64,000 nucleotides of DNA from Symbiodinium natans (lineage: Eukaryota > Sar > Dinophyceae > Suessiales > Symbiodiniaceae). Under the pieces are notes generated by a model, which did not search any database, was not told where the DNA came from, and worked only from the letters and a program-made list of their open reading frames with translations. Each line of letters opens with the position of its first letter. The first letter of the stretch is position 1. A program made the position numbers and the translations under genes. The stretch lies in the NCBI GenBank assembly GCA_905221605.1, contig CAJNDS010000016.1, positions 143,832 through 207,831 on the forward strand. The letters run 5' to 3'. Shown one piece after another: positions 1-9,705 of the stretch.

Positions 1-1
1 T

Positions 2-712
2 GCAGTAAACATGGCGGAGCTCGGTTGGCACATGACCGGATCGGCGCAATGTGTGCTGGATGTTGCTTCCCGCAGAGCCAGACTGTGGAACGCAGCAGAT
101 TCAAGCTTAGCAGGGACTGTGTTCACCATGTGTGACTGCTTCGGCAGCTCCTGGACGACCAGGTCGAAGCTCCTGCTGCTCGAGTGGGGCCTCTTAGATT
201 GGCCTGTGTGGTGCTCTACCAGGCTCATGGCCGATCGTAGCCTCGAAGCTTACACGGCATACTGTAAACTTCACCTCACTGTTTTGTGTCAATCTAAGCT
301 GCTTTCTGAGCTTAGCTGCCACACGGCTCCTGTGCTTTATTCGTCCTTGCCCGAACCCCCCTTCAACTTTGCGCAGCATCTTCCTTGGGAAGCCCTGCGT
401 GCAGTGTTGAGCCTCGTCAAGTTTAGGGCGGGGCACCTGAGGCTTGGACATGTGGAGGGCAAACCGTCGCAAGCCAATGTGCAACATTGCATCGCCTGTG
501 AACGCAGGTACTCTGCAGGAGCCTTGTGGCACCACGTCTGGCTCAATTGTAGTTTCTTCGAGCCGGAGAGACGCCTCTTACGCCGCTCCCTTGGCAAGGA
601 GCCGCAAGCAAATGAGGTTTGGACGCCTTCTACGAGCGAGGCTTTTGCGGACGTTTTGCTCATGGCCAAGACAATCCATGCAAAGCACAAGGTTTTTTGG
701 AAACGCATCTGA
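2..712 (+). CDS. C-terminal part of a non-LTR retrotransposon reverse transcriptase-like ORF (5' partial)
   Basis: The frame is open from the window edge to a TGA at 710-712; the first ATG is at 11, but the frame continues upstream, so the start is probably outside the window. About 165 residues in there is a RAGHLRLGHVEG segment followed by CIACERRYSAGALWHHVWLNC, a C-x2-C...H-x4-C arrangement. A 'tGHxxLg' segment followed by a CCHC knuckle is typical of the region after the reverse transcriptase domain in LINE-type elements. The polymerase motifs themselves would lie upstream and are not seen. No poly(A) or simple-repeat tail is obvious just downstream; telomere-like sequence starts only near 1080. 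It could also be a domesticated fragment or an unrelated zinc-knuckle protein. Confidence 0.5.
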   Translation, partial: AVNMAELGWHMTGSAQCVLDVASRRARLWNAADSSLAGTVFTMCDCFGSSWTTRSKLLLLEWGLLDWPVWCSTRLMADRSLEAYTAYCKLHLTVLCQSKLLSELSCHTAPVLYSSLPEPPFNFAQHLPWEALRAVLSLVKFRAGHLRLGHVEGKPSQANVQHCIACERRYSAGALWHHVWLNCSFFEPERRLLRRSLGKEPQANEVWTPSTSEAFADVLLMAKTIHAKHKVFWKRI

Positions 713-1142
713 TCTGCACTGCGAGCCGCTGCGCCTCAAAAAGCATACTGAGCACCCGCTTCGTCCGGTGCCTCAATGCTTTTGATGGCCCGTCCAGCCG
801 CTCAGTAAGTTCCAGGGTCGTTGGGGCTTTCTCTTTCTTTTTATGTTTCTGCCCTTGGACGGGGGCTCCATGCAGCTTGCTCGGCTGCCGCTACAGAACA
901 GAACAGAACCCGTAGCTTCTTTGTTTCCTGGGTTGAGACCTTGGCGGTTTCTGAGTACAAGAGAGAGACGGCCGAGTTGGTTTAGGTTTCCGTAAGTCCA
1001 AAAGAGGAGGGAACGCTCCTACTCCCCAGATCGCTCAAAAGTTCACAAAGCCTTAATCCCAAACCCCTCATTTCGTGAATTAAGCTGGTTGTTGAAGAAG
1101 CCTAAACCCTAAACCCCAAACCTACACCCTGGGTCTGGGCCA
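713..1142. other. stretch with no recognised gene
   Basis: Only short out-of-frame reading frames and a few degenerate CCCTAAA units (about 1047-1130) are visible. The part next to the retrotransposon-like ORF may be its 3' untranslated region; this is inference. Confidence 0.3.
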
Positions 1143-1220
1143 ATTATCGAGGTGGACCGCATCCAGGCGGCGGCAAGGCACCTCGGGATCGAGGTGCGAT
1201 GTGCGCCGCTGATTCCTGGG
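1143..1220 (+). CDS. exon-like island, helical coding segment
   Basis: A short open segment reading IIEVDRIQAAARHLGIEV and a few more residues has protein-like composition (amphipathic helix, Arg/Glu/Ala-rich). It stands between degenerate CCCTAAA units and a long T/G-rich degenerate telomere-like block. A second frame is also open here, so the frame is not certain. No family recognised. Confidence 0.35.
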
Positions 1221-1254
1221 CCGTGCTTTGGGTTTAAAGTGTTTTTGTTGTTGT

Positions 1255-1515
1255 CATAGGGTTTTGTGGGGTTTTATGAGGTTTCATAAGGTTCTATAGG
1301 CTTTAAGAGGGTTTATGGGTTTTTCAGGGTTTATAGGGTTTATGGGGTTTAAAGGGTTTGCGTAGGGTGTAGGGTTCTCCCCCATGTTAAAATTGCTCTG
1401 GGTTTACAGGGTTTATGGGGTTGACAGGGTTTGTAGGGTTTATAGGGTTGAGAGGGTTGATAGGGTTGATAGGGTTCATAGGCTTTATAGGGTTTTGACA
1501 GTTTGCAGGGCTGAG
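1255..1515 (+). repeat. degenerate telomere-like GGGTTT block
   Basis: About 250 bases of imperfect TAGGGTTT-related units (variants such as ATAGGGTTT, GAGAGGGTTG), much more diverged than the pure arrays elsewhere. Looks like an old telomere-like array. Confidence 0.6.
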
Positions 1516-2490
1516 GGTTTGTTCATTTTCCCCCTTTTCGAATAAGGGACTTCTTGGATCAGTTTTTCGTCAGAAGATTTGGGGTACAACGTGCAACTTG
1601 GACTCACACATCCGTGTAAGGCTCGTGCTTAGGAAGGAGGTACTTGTAGGTTCTAACCCGCCCTCAACCCTATATACCCTAAATCCCAAGGCCTAAACGT
1701 TGCTGCCCAAAGCTGGCGAGTTTACCCTGTGACAGGGTGAGGTCGTTCCCTTCGGCTCGCATGCGAACGGCCTGCCGGGAGCTTGGATTCTTCCTAGCAG
1801 ACCAGGGCAGAACCTCCAAACCCTGAATCGCCAGGGTTTAGGGTTTAGGGGCTTTCTCGGGTTACTACGGCGACTTTTTTGTCTGGGGTTTCCTACGGGG
1901 TTGCGTCTGTTGCATAGCTTTTGAAACAACTGCAACAACCGATATATTTCGTTTCAACTGCGACGTTTGAAATCATCTGAAACAGTCGGAGCAATGGAAT
2001 AGATTTCGTTTGTTTCAAGTTGTTAAACCCCTCGGGAAACCCGTGGGCCGTGCGAGTTCAGAGGTTTTGAACATGTTTCAACTGCTGCCCTTCAAAGCAT
2101 TTTTCGAAACATTTAAAACCCCGGCCCCGATGGTTGCCCGACGGATTTCAACTTAAAACTTTTTGAGAGAAGAAAGCAAGCAAAGCTAATGAGTCAAAGG
2201 CTCTGAATGTTTTGAATGCTGCAGCTCAAAAGCACCGAAACTCGAAACAGTAGAAACTGTGACTATTTCAAGCCCCTAAGCCCGAAACCCCTAAGAATGT
2301 GTCAATTTAACTAATGTCTCAAAAGTTGAAACATTTGACATGCCGGGGCCTCTGATTTCCGAAGACCTTGTGGCCCGAACTTTAGCAACATTTTTCACTG
2401 CACATATCGCTATAACTGTAAGCGCAGATACAAATAGAGCTTCGAGTTTATAGGGTTTAGGGTTCAGGCCTCGTGGAGGTTTAGATTTTG
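1516..2490. other. about 1 kb with no recognised gene
   Basis: AT-richer sequence with repeated 'gaaac(a/t)tttgaaac' style words (around 1920-2360) and scattered single CCCTAAA/TTTAGGG units. No coding texture, TIR element or RNA gene identified. Confidence 0.3.
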
Positions 2491-2649
2491 AAGGGTGGGG
2501 GTGGTGGGGGTTGCGGATGTAGGAAGTTTGGGTTTACCGAGCTTGCCACCATGGAATCCCCATTGCCCTCCTACGAGAGAGCTTGATCGAACAAACCTGG
2601 TTGAAAACACGTCTATCTGGGCTATGAACTTGCGGACCCTAAACCCTAA

Positions 2650-2776
2650 ACCCGAAGTCATCGTGATCTACAAATCTGCGACTTGCCCGCTCGCCCTCGC
2701 CTCCCGCCAAGGTGCACTGCAAATTCTGATTGCGATGTCACTTTCGTGCCACAAGAGGCCCCTGAGCCCTGAACTA
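2650..2776 (+). CDS. exon-like island ending at element A1
   Basis: Within an open frame starting at 2495, the part reading CPLALASRQGALQILIAMSL then SCHKRPLSPEL has protein-like texture and stops exactly where TIR element A1 begins (2777). No family recognised; the frame could also be chance. Confidence 0.25.
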
Positions 2777-2887
2777 CTTGGAGGTTCATGGGTAGTTACA
2801 AGTAGGGTTATAAGTACCATAAACAAGGTTAGAACCAAGTATATGTTTAGTTACCCTAATTATATAACCCCGCCATGAAACCTCAAG
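2777..2887. mobile_element. TIR element, family A (copy A1)
   Basis: Family A is the commonest TIR element here. The left end is CTTGGAGGTTCATGGGTAG followed by TTATAAGTAGGG; the right end is its reverse complement (CTACCCATGAACCTCCAAG). Total length is about 105-170 bp with no coding capacity, i.e. MITE-like. This copy has a slightly damaged right end (CATGAAACCTCAAG). Flanks are TA (left) and TC (right). Confidence 0.75.
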
Positions 2888-2970
2888 TCGACACCTGAGA
2901 TCCCGAAGCCCAGAAGCTTTGCCCATAAAGCCAAACCCAGTGAACCCCTAAATGCTCAAAGGCCCTTAGC

Positions 2971-3017
2971 GGTTAGGGTTTAGGGTTTAGGGTTTAGGGT
3001 TTAGGGTTTAGGGTTTC
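2971..3017 (+). repeat. telomere-like array (TTTAGGG)n
   Basis: About 6 perfect TTTAGGG units. Confidence 0.9.
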
Positions 3018-3301
3018 ATTCTTGTTTGGTTGTATTCGGATTTCTGGTCTCTGGTTTTGGTGGCTTCGGACGGCTCTTGGTTGCTCAGCTTGGTCCCGAA
3101 ACGCTCGTAGCCTCTAGGCGCTTTATCGTATTTTAGGATAGTGATCGTTTTTCTGGTTGGGCAGAATAGTACCTTACCATTCCTTGCCCCCTCCCCCGCC
3201 CCCCCCGCCAAAAATCAAACAAAGAAGAAATACTGCAATCCCCATGTTAGGAACCCCCAAAATCGTACCGCTATTTTCGGAAGCTTTTTTCTCTTTGCCA
3301 G

Positions 3302-3397
3302 AAGCAGTGCCAGGACGTTTGGGGCGAGGCGGCCCTGCACATCCTCAAGCTCATTGCGCAAGAGCTTCCGAGGACCCTCCCAGGGCTTAGTGCTTAG
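3302..3397 (+). CDS. exon-like island with strong 3' splice-site context
   Basis: A pyrimidine tract (cttttttctctttgccag) ends in AG at 3300-3301. From 3302 one frame reads KQCQDVWGEAALHILKLIAQ then ELPRTLPGLSA to a TAG at 3395-3397, with mostly G or C at third positions. It is a convincing helical coding segment. A (TTTAGGG)n block begins immediately after, so the true exon probably ends at a donor within the last codons. Product unknown. Confidence 0.5.
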   Translation, partial: KQCQDVWGEAALHILKLIAQELPRTLPGLSA

Positions 3398-3511
3398 GGT
3401 TGAGGGTTTTGGGTTAGAGTTTACGGTTTAGGGTTTGGGGTTTAGGGTTTAGGGTTTTAGGGTTTAGGGTTTTGGGTGTTGGGTTTAGGGTTTAGGGTTT
3501 AGGGTTTAGGG
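3392..3511 (+). repeat. telomere-like array, mixed TTTAGGG units
   Basis: TTTAGGG with interspersed GGGTTTT, TTTGGGG and GTTGGGT variants. Confidence 0.85.
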
Positions 3512-3664
3512 TCCGACTTGGAGCTTGGTGGGTAGTCATCGGCGGGTGGACAGTAGGTTCACTTCAACCAAAGTAGACCCCCTAAACCCTAAACCCTAAA
3601 CCGGAGGCAAGAAAGTGGGGCGGATCAGGGCTCTTTGGGGCTGTCAACGGGACACTTGGGAATC

Positions 3665-3737
3665 TGATGCTCCCCCTTATACTAACAGTCCTGCAGAGGG
3701 ATTATAGTACCCCTATTACAATCCCTATTAAGGACTC
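3665..3737. mobile_element. TIR element, family I (copy I1, right end missing)
   Basis: Family I has ends GGGATGTTCCCCCTTATACTAACAG / CTGTTAGTATAAGGGGGAACATCCC around a core with TCCTTAATAGGGATT. This copy keeps the left end and core to AATCCCTATTAAGGACT and then diverges, so it is truncated on the right. Confidence 0.6.
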
Positions 3738-4209
3738 CAAGGCTGAGATGCAAATCAAGTTTTCACAGAGCTTAGCGTGTAGGATTGGGGCGCAAAAGCT
3801 AGGCCTTCGCCTGTTAGGGTTGATGTCTTTTAAGGGGTTTCGGGTTTAAGGGCTGGTTTTTGTCAGAGTTTAGGCATCGTAGGTGGTGCCCCACACAGGA
3901 CATGTGCAAAAGAGAATCTCTCAGACCAACCCTAAACCCTAAAACCAAAAAGTTTTTTTTACAATGGTTCGAGTAGCCCTAAACTTCACAAACTTTGATG
4001 CCCAAAGCTCTCAAACAGACTTTGGAAGCTCAGGGTTTAGGATTTTAGGTTTAGGATTCAGGGTTTAGGGTGTGTGGTTTAGGGCTGTCAGGGTGCTTTG
4101 GGATTTGGGGGCTTTCGGTGGCTTTGCTGTTGGCTTCCTTAGGGGTTTTAGTGCCCGAGCCCTAAACTCCGAAAGGGGATCCTAGTTGAGCTCAACCTGA
4201 TGGGGTTGG

Positions 4210-4313
4210 GGTTTAGGGTTTAGGGTTTAGGGTTTAGGGTTTAGGGTTTAGGGTTTAGGGTTTAGGGTTTAGGGCTTAGGGTTTAGGGTTTAGGGTTTAG
4301 GGTTTAGGGTTCA
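4210..4313 (+). repeat. telomere-like array (TTTAGGG)n, about 14 units
   Basis: Nearly perfect; one unit reads CTTAGGG and the last TTCAGGC. Confidence 0.95.
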
Positions 4314-4342
4314 GGCTTGACCCTAAACCCTCTGCTGCCCAG

Positions 4343-4391
4343 TCACGGCTTCAAGAGCATCATCCAAATCTTCCAGGCCGCACCCTCCCGA
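4343..4391 (+). CDS. exon-like island after a pyrimidine tract/AG
   Basis: The sequence ctctgctgcccag is followed by an open segment reading HGFKSIIQIFQAAPSR. It lies between a telomere-like array and TIR element L1. Short, so the evidence is only texture plus the splice-like boundary. Confidence 0.35.
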
Positions 4392-4402
4392 AACCCTACA
4401 GC

Positions 4403-4599
4403 AAACTCCAGGAAGTTGGAGCATGGAGTGCTATACTTTGTTTTTTGTTTCTGGGTTCCTATTCTGGCTACTTATACCTAAAGAGTATATACTTTTTTCC
4501 AAGTGTCCAAAGTAGGGGGAGCACGGTTCAAAGATCTTTCGTACACCTGCTTTGGTATGGTGATAAAGGATTTTCCAACTCTTTGGAGTTTTCTGTAAG
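4403..4599. mobile_element. TIR element, family L (copy L1) with a nested element M
   Basis: Ends are AAACTCCAGGAAGTTGGAGCATGG and CCAACTCTTTGGAGTTT, matching copy L2 at 42361-42470. L1 is about 85 bases longer because a segment (about 4431-4500, tactttgttttttg...ctacttatacctaaagagtatat) has been inserted; that segment recurs alone at 38645-38710. Confidence 0.65.
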
Positions 4600-4802
4600 A
4601 ACCCGAACCCCAGTCGAAGGCCCTGAGCTGAGCTTCTGCTCTCAGGGTTTGTGGGTGTTACGGCCTTAGGGTTTGGGGATTTTGGGGAGCAGGGTTAAGA
4701 GTTTGTTGGGTGCAGGGTAGAGGTCTATACCGGGTTTATATACGGCTCAGACACCCTGCGCCCTACACCCGCATGAGATCCCCAAATGACTTCTCATTTC
4801 AG

Positions 4803-4875
4803 GCAGCAGCGTTCAACCGCCCAGCTGATGCATTAGGAGGGGCCATAAATCCTGAGCCCTTAGCCGTAAACCCGA
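4803..4875 (+). CDS. exon-like island between a splice-like AG and element A2
   Basis: gacttctcatttcag (AG at 4801-4802) is followed by an open frame reading AAAFNRPADALGGAINPEPL up to the left end of element A2. Product unknown. Confidence 0.4.
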
Positions 4876-4994
4876 TTTGGAGGTTCATGAATACTTTTCA
4901 GTGGGTTATAAGTAGGGTAACCATAAGTATAATTGGTTTTTACCTTATCCAGTGTACTTCTAACCCCATTTATAGCTACCCATGAACCTTCAAG
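4876..4994. mobile_element. TIR element, family A (copy A2)
   Basis: Left TTGGAGGTTCATGAATAC, right ATAGCTACCCATGAACCTTCAAG. The left arm is more diverged than the right. Coding-like segments abut both sides. Confidence 0.75.
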
Positions 4995-5106
4995 TAACAA
5001 TCCCCAACGGGTGACATCTGGGTTTGGGGCATCGCTTGCGGGCATGATACAGGCGTCCATTCCGATCATCAAATGCATCGACAAAGGCCCTCGGGTTGGG
5101 CTTTGA
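4995..5106 (+). CDS. exon-like island starting at the right edge of element A2
   Basis: Directly after the element's terminal CAAG, one frame reads SNNPQRVTSGFGASLAGMIQ then ASIPIIKCIDKGPRVGL to a TGA at 5104-5106. The small-residue/hydrophobic pattern is protein-like. The element's end supplies an AG, so it could serve as the acceptor of an intron made of A2. Family not recognised. Confidence 0.45.
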
Positions 5107-5564
5107 GTCTAGGGCTGGGTGTTTAGGGCTCTGGGTTTAGGGTCCCAAAGGGTTTACGTAGAGGTTGGGGCTTTTGCGTGAGGGTTTCGGGCTTAGGGCC
5201 GTTTCTAGAGCCTACTTGAGGGCTCGTGCACAGTAATTAGCAAGGGATTTCAATGCATGCCTTAACCTTAACTATGGCGGCACATACTTCTGATAAGGGT
5301 TTAGGGTTTAGGGTTTCCTACCTTTGCTACCCGTGGACTTTCAAGGAGGGTTGAGGGTTGGGCTTTCGCTCCTCTTGATGTTTACTGTAAGACTACCATG
5401 CATGTGGACCTCCAGCCCTATATGGCTACGGAGCTTTGGGGGGGGTGGGGGGAGTGGGGGGGCTGCGCAGCAAAGGGATTTCAGCAGAAGCTCCCCCAGT
5501 CTGGGGCTTGAGAACTGTTAGGGCTAGGGGCTGTGAAGTTGGAAGGGGTCTACGTCTTGGGGTA

Positions 5565-5640
5565 GTGTCATGGTCCCTTAGTATGGGCCGTTAAAAGGGT
5601 ACCCCCCCTTATATACCCCTTATATACCCTGAACTACCCG
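5565..5640. mobile_element. TIR element, family J, partial (copy J1)
   Basis: Contains TCATGGTCCCTTAGTATGGGCC and a run of ATATACCCCTTATATACCC. Resembles the left part of J2-J4; the right end is not recognisable. Confidence 0.4.
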
Positions 5641-5763
5641 CAGGGTAGGGTTTAGGTGGAATTATACGTCTTGAACATCAGGTGGAGTCGAAGTGGATCT
5701 CTGCATCGGGAATCACCTTGGCATCCACAACAGCAGGTTGGCAAGACTTGACTTGATTCAGCG

Positions 5764-5820
5764 CTCGCTCTCTCTCTCTCTCTCTCGCTCGCTCTCTCGC
5801 TCTCCCTCTCTCTCTCTTTT

Positions 5821-5858
<38 letters not shown>
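5764..5858 (+). repeat. CT-rich microsatellite
   Basis: (CT)n interrupted by GCTCG and T9. A pyrimidine tract directly upstream of the splice-like AG at 5887-5888. Confidence 0.9.
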
Positions 5859-5860
<2 letters not shown>

Positions 5861-5888
5861 GTATTTAATACTTCAGGCTTCATTTCAG

Positions 5889-6064
5889 GTTATGTGGTGC
5901 TTGTGTGCCTTCAGCCTTTTCCCAAGACCCGCTGCGGCCCACCGAAACAAAAGTGGCAGCTTAGACGTTTGATTGGCCCAAGGGCTTCAGAGGGTTTCGA
6001 CGGCCGAGCGCATCATCAGAGGAAGCCGTCAACTGTAGCAGACTCCGAGCTTCACAGGGTTTAG
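5889..6064 (+). CDS. exon-like island after a long pyrimidine tract
   Basis: After the (CT)n tract and cttcatttcag, the frame reads YVVLVCLQPFPKTRCGPPKQ then KWQLRRLIGPRASEGF and on to a TAG at 6062-6064 inside the following telomere-like array. Basic, Pro-containing segment; no family recognised. The array start (GTTTAGGG) may contain the donor. Confidence 0.4.
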
Positions 6065-6118
6065 GGTTTAGGGTTTAGGGTTTAGGGTTTAGGGTTTAGG
6101 GTTTAGGGTTTAGGGTAG
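6057..6118 (+). repeat. telomere-like array (TTTAGGG)n, about 9 units
   Basis: Perfect units directly abutting a coding-like island. Confidence 0.95.
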
Positions 6119-6200
6119 GGCCTTGCAAAAAAGGGTCGGTCGTTCTTGCTGACTGATGGGCTGTTCTACTTGAGGCCATGTTTGTAGGTGGCTTTTGCAG

Positions 6201-6263
6201 TAGGACCCCTTACAAAAAGAACCAGCCCAGCACACAAAGAGAGGGCCAACCTCGAGAACTCTG
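6201..6263 (+). CDS. exon-like island ending at element A3
   Basis: gtaggtggcttttgcag is followed by open sequence up to the left edge of A3; one frame reads SPAHKERANLENS, another PYKKNQPSTQREGQPREL. Both frames are open, so the frame is undecided. Confidence 0.3.
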
Positions 6264-6370
6264 CTTGAAGGTTCATGGGTAGGGTTAGAAGCAACAAAGC
6301 TATCACCTGCTATAATTATAGTTACCCTTGCCCAGAACCCCACTAATACAACGACGCGTGAACCTTCAAG
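6264..6370. mobile_element. TIR element, family A (copy A3)
   Basis: Left CTTGAAGGTTCATGGGTAG, right CGTGAACCTTCAAG. It separates two coding-like segments. Confidence 0.75.
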
Positions 6371-6488
6371 AAGCGCCAGCTCTGAGCTGGCAGCATTCCG
6401 TGACAGGCTTGTGGCAGCCTATTGTCAGCTGGACATGCGTGTAGGGGAGGCCCGGGAGTTTTTGGAAATCCTGGTGCCGTATCCCTAA
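6371..6488 (+). CDS. exon-like island at the right edge of element A3
   Basis: Starting at the base after the element's CAAG, one frame reads SSELAAFRDRLVAAYCQLDM then RVGEAREFLEILVPYP to a TAA at 6486-6488. This is one of the clearest coding segments in the window (regular helical pattern, high GC third positions). Product unknown; probably a C-terminal or internal exon. Confidence 0.55.
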
Positions 6489-7600
6489 CAGGTGCAGAAT
6501 TTTCCTGAGTCCTATGAAGAGCCCTAAGAACTAATCCATAAACCCGAGTCCTTAAGCTTCAATCCCTAAACCCTCTTGAAGTTTTCAACGTTCACACGGG
6601 GCTCGAGTTGACTAGGCTTCAATATCCCCCTTATTACGCACGATTTCGAAAAACATAGGATGCTGTAGCATCTGTTGGTACGTGTTAGTTTGTTATATAG
6701 TCTTTTTCGAGTCTACTAGTAGTGTGCTTTCGTTTCTTGAATCGAAAGGAAAGAGTGTTTCCAACTCAGGAATACTCCTTACCATAGGGATTGCGGAGTG
6801 TCTGGGCTCTAGCTTCGTTCCGTCATATAGCTAGAGGACGAGAGCGCGACGAAAAATCAGGCGATGTAGCTTCTAGTTCCTTTGCATCGCTAGAGGAGGG
6901 AGCCCGACGAAGAATCAGACGCTTAATTGGCGACCCAGGTGAACGAAACCCCGAAGCAGTAAACCCCACAAATCCCTGAACCCCGAACCCTCAATGTCGA
7001 GTTGAAATCGAGTGTCGCATTGCTTAGGACCTGGAGGTCTTAAAACCGGTTCGTTTGCCCTTAGCAAACAAACACACACCTATGGGATTCCCTAAAGCCC
7101 TGAATGACGCCCACACCCCAAAGCCTTAAAGTAAGCCCTGAACGTATCCTTGCGTACACGGACACATCAATAACGGCGGTCTATGCCACGAGAGCGCGTG
7201 ACTTGGGAATCTGGGTATAAGGGTGAACGAGAGGTCTGCCGCGCTGTGAAGCACTGGGCGAAAGCCACAGAACTGATTGGCAGCACCCTCGGAGTGCGGG
7301 GGTTGTGCTCAGGGCTTTGGCTTTCAGGGCTCGGAGCTTGTAGGGTTCTTGGGGTGTCGGGCTTTGGGTTTCAGATGTTAAGGCAGAGCGGCAGAAATGC
7401 CTCCAAGCCAAAGGCAAAGGACACCGCAGGGATTGGGGCAGTACCAGTAGCAAGGGGGCCCCTTCTCGAATCGCGACCAAATAGGTCTTAAAAAACCTCC
7501 AAACCCCAAACCCGTGAGCTTTAAACCCTTTTAAACCCCAGCATTTTTCTAAGGTCCGGGCTTGAGGCCAGCACGGAACTTCTGGACCTCTGGGCTCAAG
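6489..7600. other. stretch with no clear gene
   Basis: Two open frames (6791-6979 and 7183-7491 on +) exist but neither has splice-like boundaries nor convincing composition; the second overlaps a similar open frame on the other strand. CCCGAA-type degenerate units at 6940-7000. I call no gene here. Confidence 0.3.
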
Positions 7601-7608
7601 AGGTGAAG

Positions 7609-7696
7609 GTTAGGGTTTAGGGTTTAGGGTTTTAGGGTTTAGGGTTTAGGGTTTAGGGTTTAGGGTTTAGGGTTTAGGGTGGTTTAGGGTTTAGGG
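7609..7696 (+). repeat. telomere-like array (TTTAGGG)n, about 12 units
   Basis: One TTTTAGGG and one GGTTTAGGG slip variant. Confidence 0.95.
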
Positions 7697-7753
7697 ACAA
7701 TACAGTCGAGCCCTGCGGCTCTATGATTGGAACGACTAGGGGAATACGGCTTC

Positions 7754-7863
7754 CTTGGAGTTCATGGGGAGTGATAAGTAGAGTTAGAAGTACCCCAAGT
7801 AAAGGTTATAAGTAGAGCTACCCCACTTATAGCCCTACTTCTAGCTACCCATGAGCCTCCAAG
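7754..7863. mobile_element. TIR element, family A (copy A4)
   Basis: Left CTTGGAGTTCATGGGGAGTG, right CTAGCTACCCATGAGCCTCCAAG. Confidence 0.75.
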
Positions 7864-7990
7864 TAGGGGACTCGAGAGGCTTCCGGAGCTAAACTCATGG
7901 TCTCCGAAGTTCTTTGTGAGAGTTAGGCAACCCTAAGCCCTAAACCCTAAACCCTAGAAAATAAACCTTAAACCCTAAATCCTATAGGGG

Positions 7991-8053
7991 CACAAGATCT
8001 CGCAGCAAGGCAGCATCGACGGGCATCTGAACTCCTATGTCCGATCCTCTGGG
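7991..8053 (+). CDS. exon-like island before a G28 tract
   Basis: Between degenerate CCCTAAA units and a 28-base G run, one frame reads HKISQQGSIDGHLNSYVRSS. Protein-like but only 21 codons. Confidence 0.35.
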
Positions 8054-8078
8054 GGGGGGGGGGGGGGGGGGGGGGGGG
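8051..8078 (+). repeat. poly(G) tract, 28 bases
   Basis: Uninterrupted G run, directly abutting a coding-like island. Confidence 0.95.
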
Positions 8079-8102
8079 AATGTATTGGACTTCTGAACTT
8101 TG

Positions 8103-8137
8103 GGGTTTAGGGTTTAGGGTTTAGGGTTTAGGGTTCA
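8103..8137 (+). repeat. telomere-like array (TTTAGGG)n, about 5 units
   Basis: Perfect units ending in TTCAGGC. Confidence 0.9.
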
Positions 8138-8409
8138 GGCTTAGAATTCGAGTTGGACACCTACACACCCCGAACCCTAAACGCGACACCCTTAGTCTCA
8201 GCGTATCCCAAAACCGCCACGATAAATAAGTCTGTGTGTATGTATATCATAGACATGTATGCATGTATAGATAGTGCTTTAAAGAATGTTCCTTTGTAGA
8301 CTTGAGCCAGCCAAGGGCAACACCCTCAACGCCTGAACACCGGCAAGCCCCAAACCCACGCCCCGAGTTTCTGCGAACCCTATAAACGCTCGACCCTGTA
8401 TGCGCTTGA

Positions 8410-8473
8410 CCCTAAACCCTAAACCCTAAACCCTAAACCCTAAACCCTAAACCCTAAACCCTAAACCCTAAAC
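8410..8473 (-). repeat. telomere-like array (CCCTAAA)n, about 9 units
   Basis: Perfect array in the opposite orientation to the preceding one, followed by a few degenerate units. Confidence 0.95.
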
Positions 8474-8832
8474 AACCCTAAACCCTGAAACCTAAACCTA
8501 CGGCACTTCATCAGCCCCTGGCTTGAAGTGAAGTGATTGAAGTGTTTCAAAGCTGCGGTCGCGATACCAAGAGATTCAGGGCTTAAATGGTCCTTCGTTC
8601 AAGAGTTTCACTTCGGCTTACTGGAGCTTATAGGGGGGTTACCCTCCTCCCTCAAAGCACCCCGAGAAATCTCTGTAGGATCTGCGGGCCTAGCTACCCC
8701 AGAAACAAGAGTCTTTGGAGCCTTGGTGTTAGGAGCTCATGGCATGTGGAGGCTTATATAGGGTTCCTCCGATAGGCATTTGAGAGTTTAGGGTTTAGCG
8801 TAAACTACACACACGTTGGCTTGCAACATGTT

Positions 8833-8943
8833 ACGTGCTGCAAGGCCTACACGCTTCTGGCGTTGTACTACCTGATGTGCTGCAGCGAGCCTCTGGTGCC
8901 CAACCTTCAGGAGACTGGGGCGATGGGGGTGCGAGGAGTTTAG
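8833..8943 (+). CDS. exon-like island with a hydrophobic segment
   Basis: One frame reads CKAYTLLALYYLMCCSEPLV then PNLQETGAMGVRGV to a TAG at 8941-8943. The Leu/Tyr/Cys stretch could be part of a membrane segment. No family recognised. Confidence 0.4.
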   Translation, partial: TCCKAYTLLALYYLMCCSEPLVPNLQETGAMGVRGV

Positions 8944-9095
8944 GGTTTTAGGCTTTGTGGTGCTTTACTGTAACTTTACATCTTTAGCCTTTTTGGGCTT
9001 ATTGGGTTTCTTAATAAGGCAGCTAGAAATTTAATTTATATCTGCCCTCCTAAGTGCAGCCAAGTAGGGAGCCGCTGTATTGCTTACCGCGGGGG

Positions 9096-9182
9096 TGCTT
9101 TTCTTTGGAGGACCTTGCAGCTCATCCCGACTGTGATCCTGTCCCGGTCATTGTGCAGCGCCTAGCTTTGCCTGGGAATTTT
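9096..9182 (+). CDS. exon-like island
   Basis: One frame reads CFSLEDLAAHPDCDPVPVIV then QRLALPGNF. A second frame has a splice-like AG (gaccttgcag at 9120), so either this frame or a shorter exon from 9121 may be correct. Confidence 0.4.
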
Positions 9183-9245
9183 GGGGGTTTAGGGCTTAGG
9201 GCTTAGGGTTTTGGGTTTTGGGGCAATTTAGGGGTTTGTAGTTTA

Positions 9246-9268
9246 GGGGGGGGGGGGGGGGGGGGGGG
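9246..9268 (+). repeat. poly(G) tract, 23 bases
   Basis: Uninterrupted G run following TTTAG. Confidence 0.95.
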
Positions 9269-9705
9269 TCCAGGTGCGGAAATTGCAGATTCCACACTGC
9301 AGGAAGGACTGTTGCGCCCTTTACAGATAGGATCTTAAGCTTAGGTCTGTGGCGTTGGGCTGTTGCAGGTCTTAGCCTGCGATTATCAACTAAGGCTTTA
9401 AGGGTTTGAAGGGTTAGAATTAAGGTTTATAGGGGCTTAGCGTCAGGTTTGGGGAGCGGGTCGGAGTGGTATAGGAAAAGGTGCCTCAACAGTCAGGAAA
9501 GCCAGAGTGCGATGGTTCCTTCGGCGAACAACAGTGCAATCTGTCAACGCACCCGGGGGCATACGAAGTTACGAGGTTGAGGAAATGGAGAGTTTAGGTT
9601 TAGGGGTTAGGGCTTAAGATTGAGCCTCCCAGTTACGCAAGAAGCTTTTGGCCTTCGGAAGCCTCAACACCTATACTCCCAGCTGTTGGGTTTAGGGGTT
9701 GGGCC

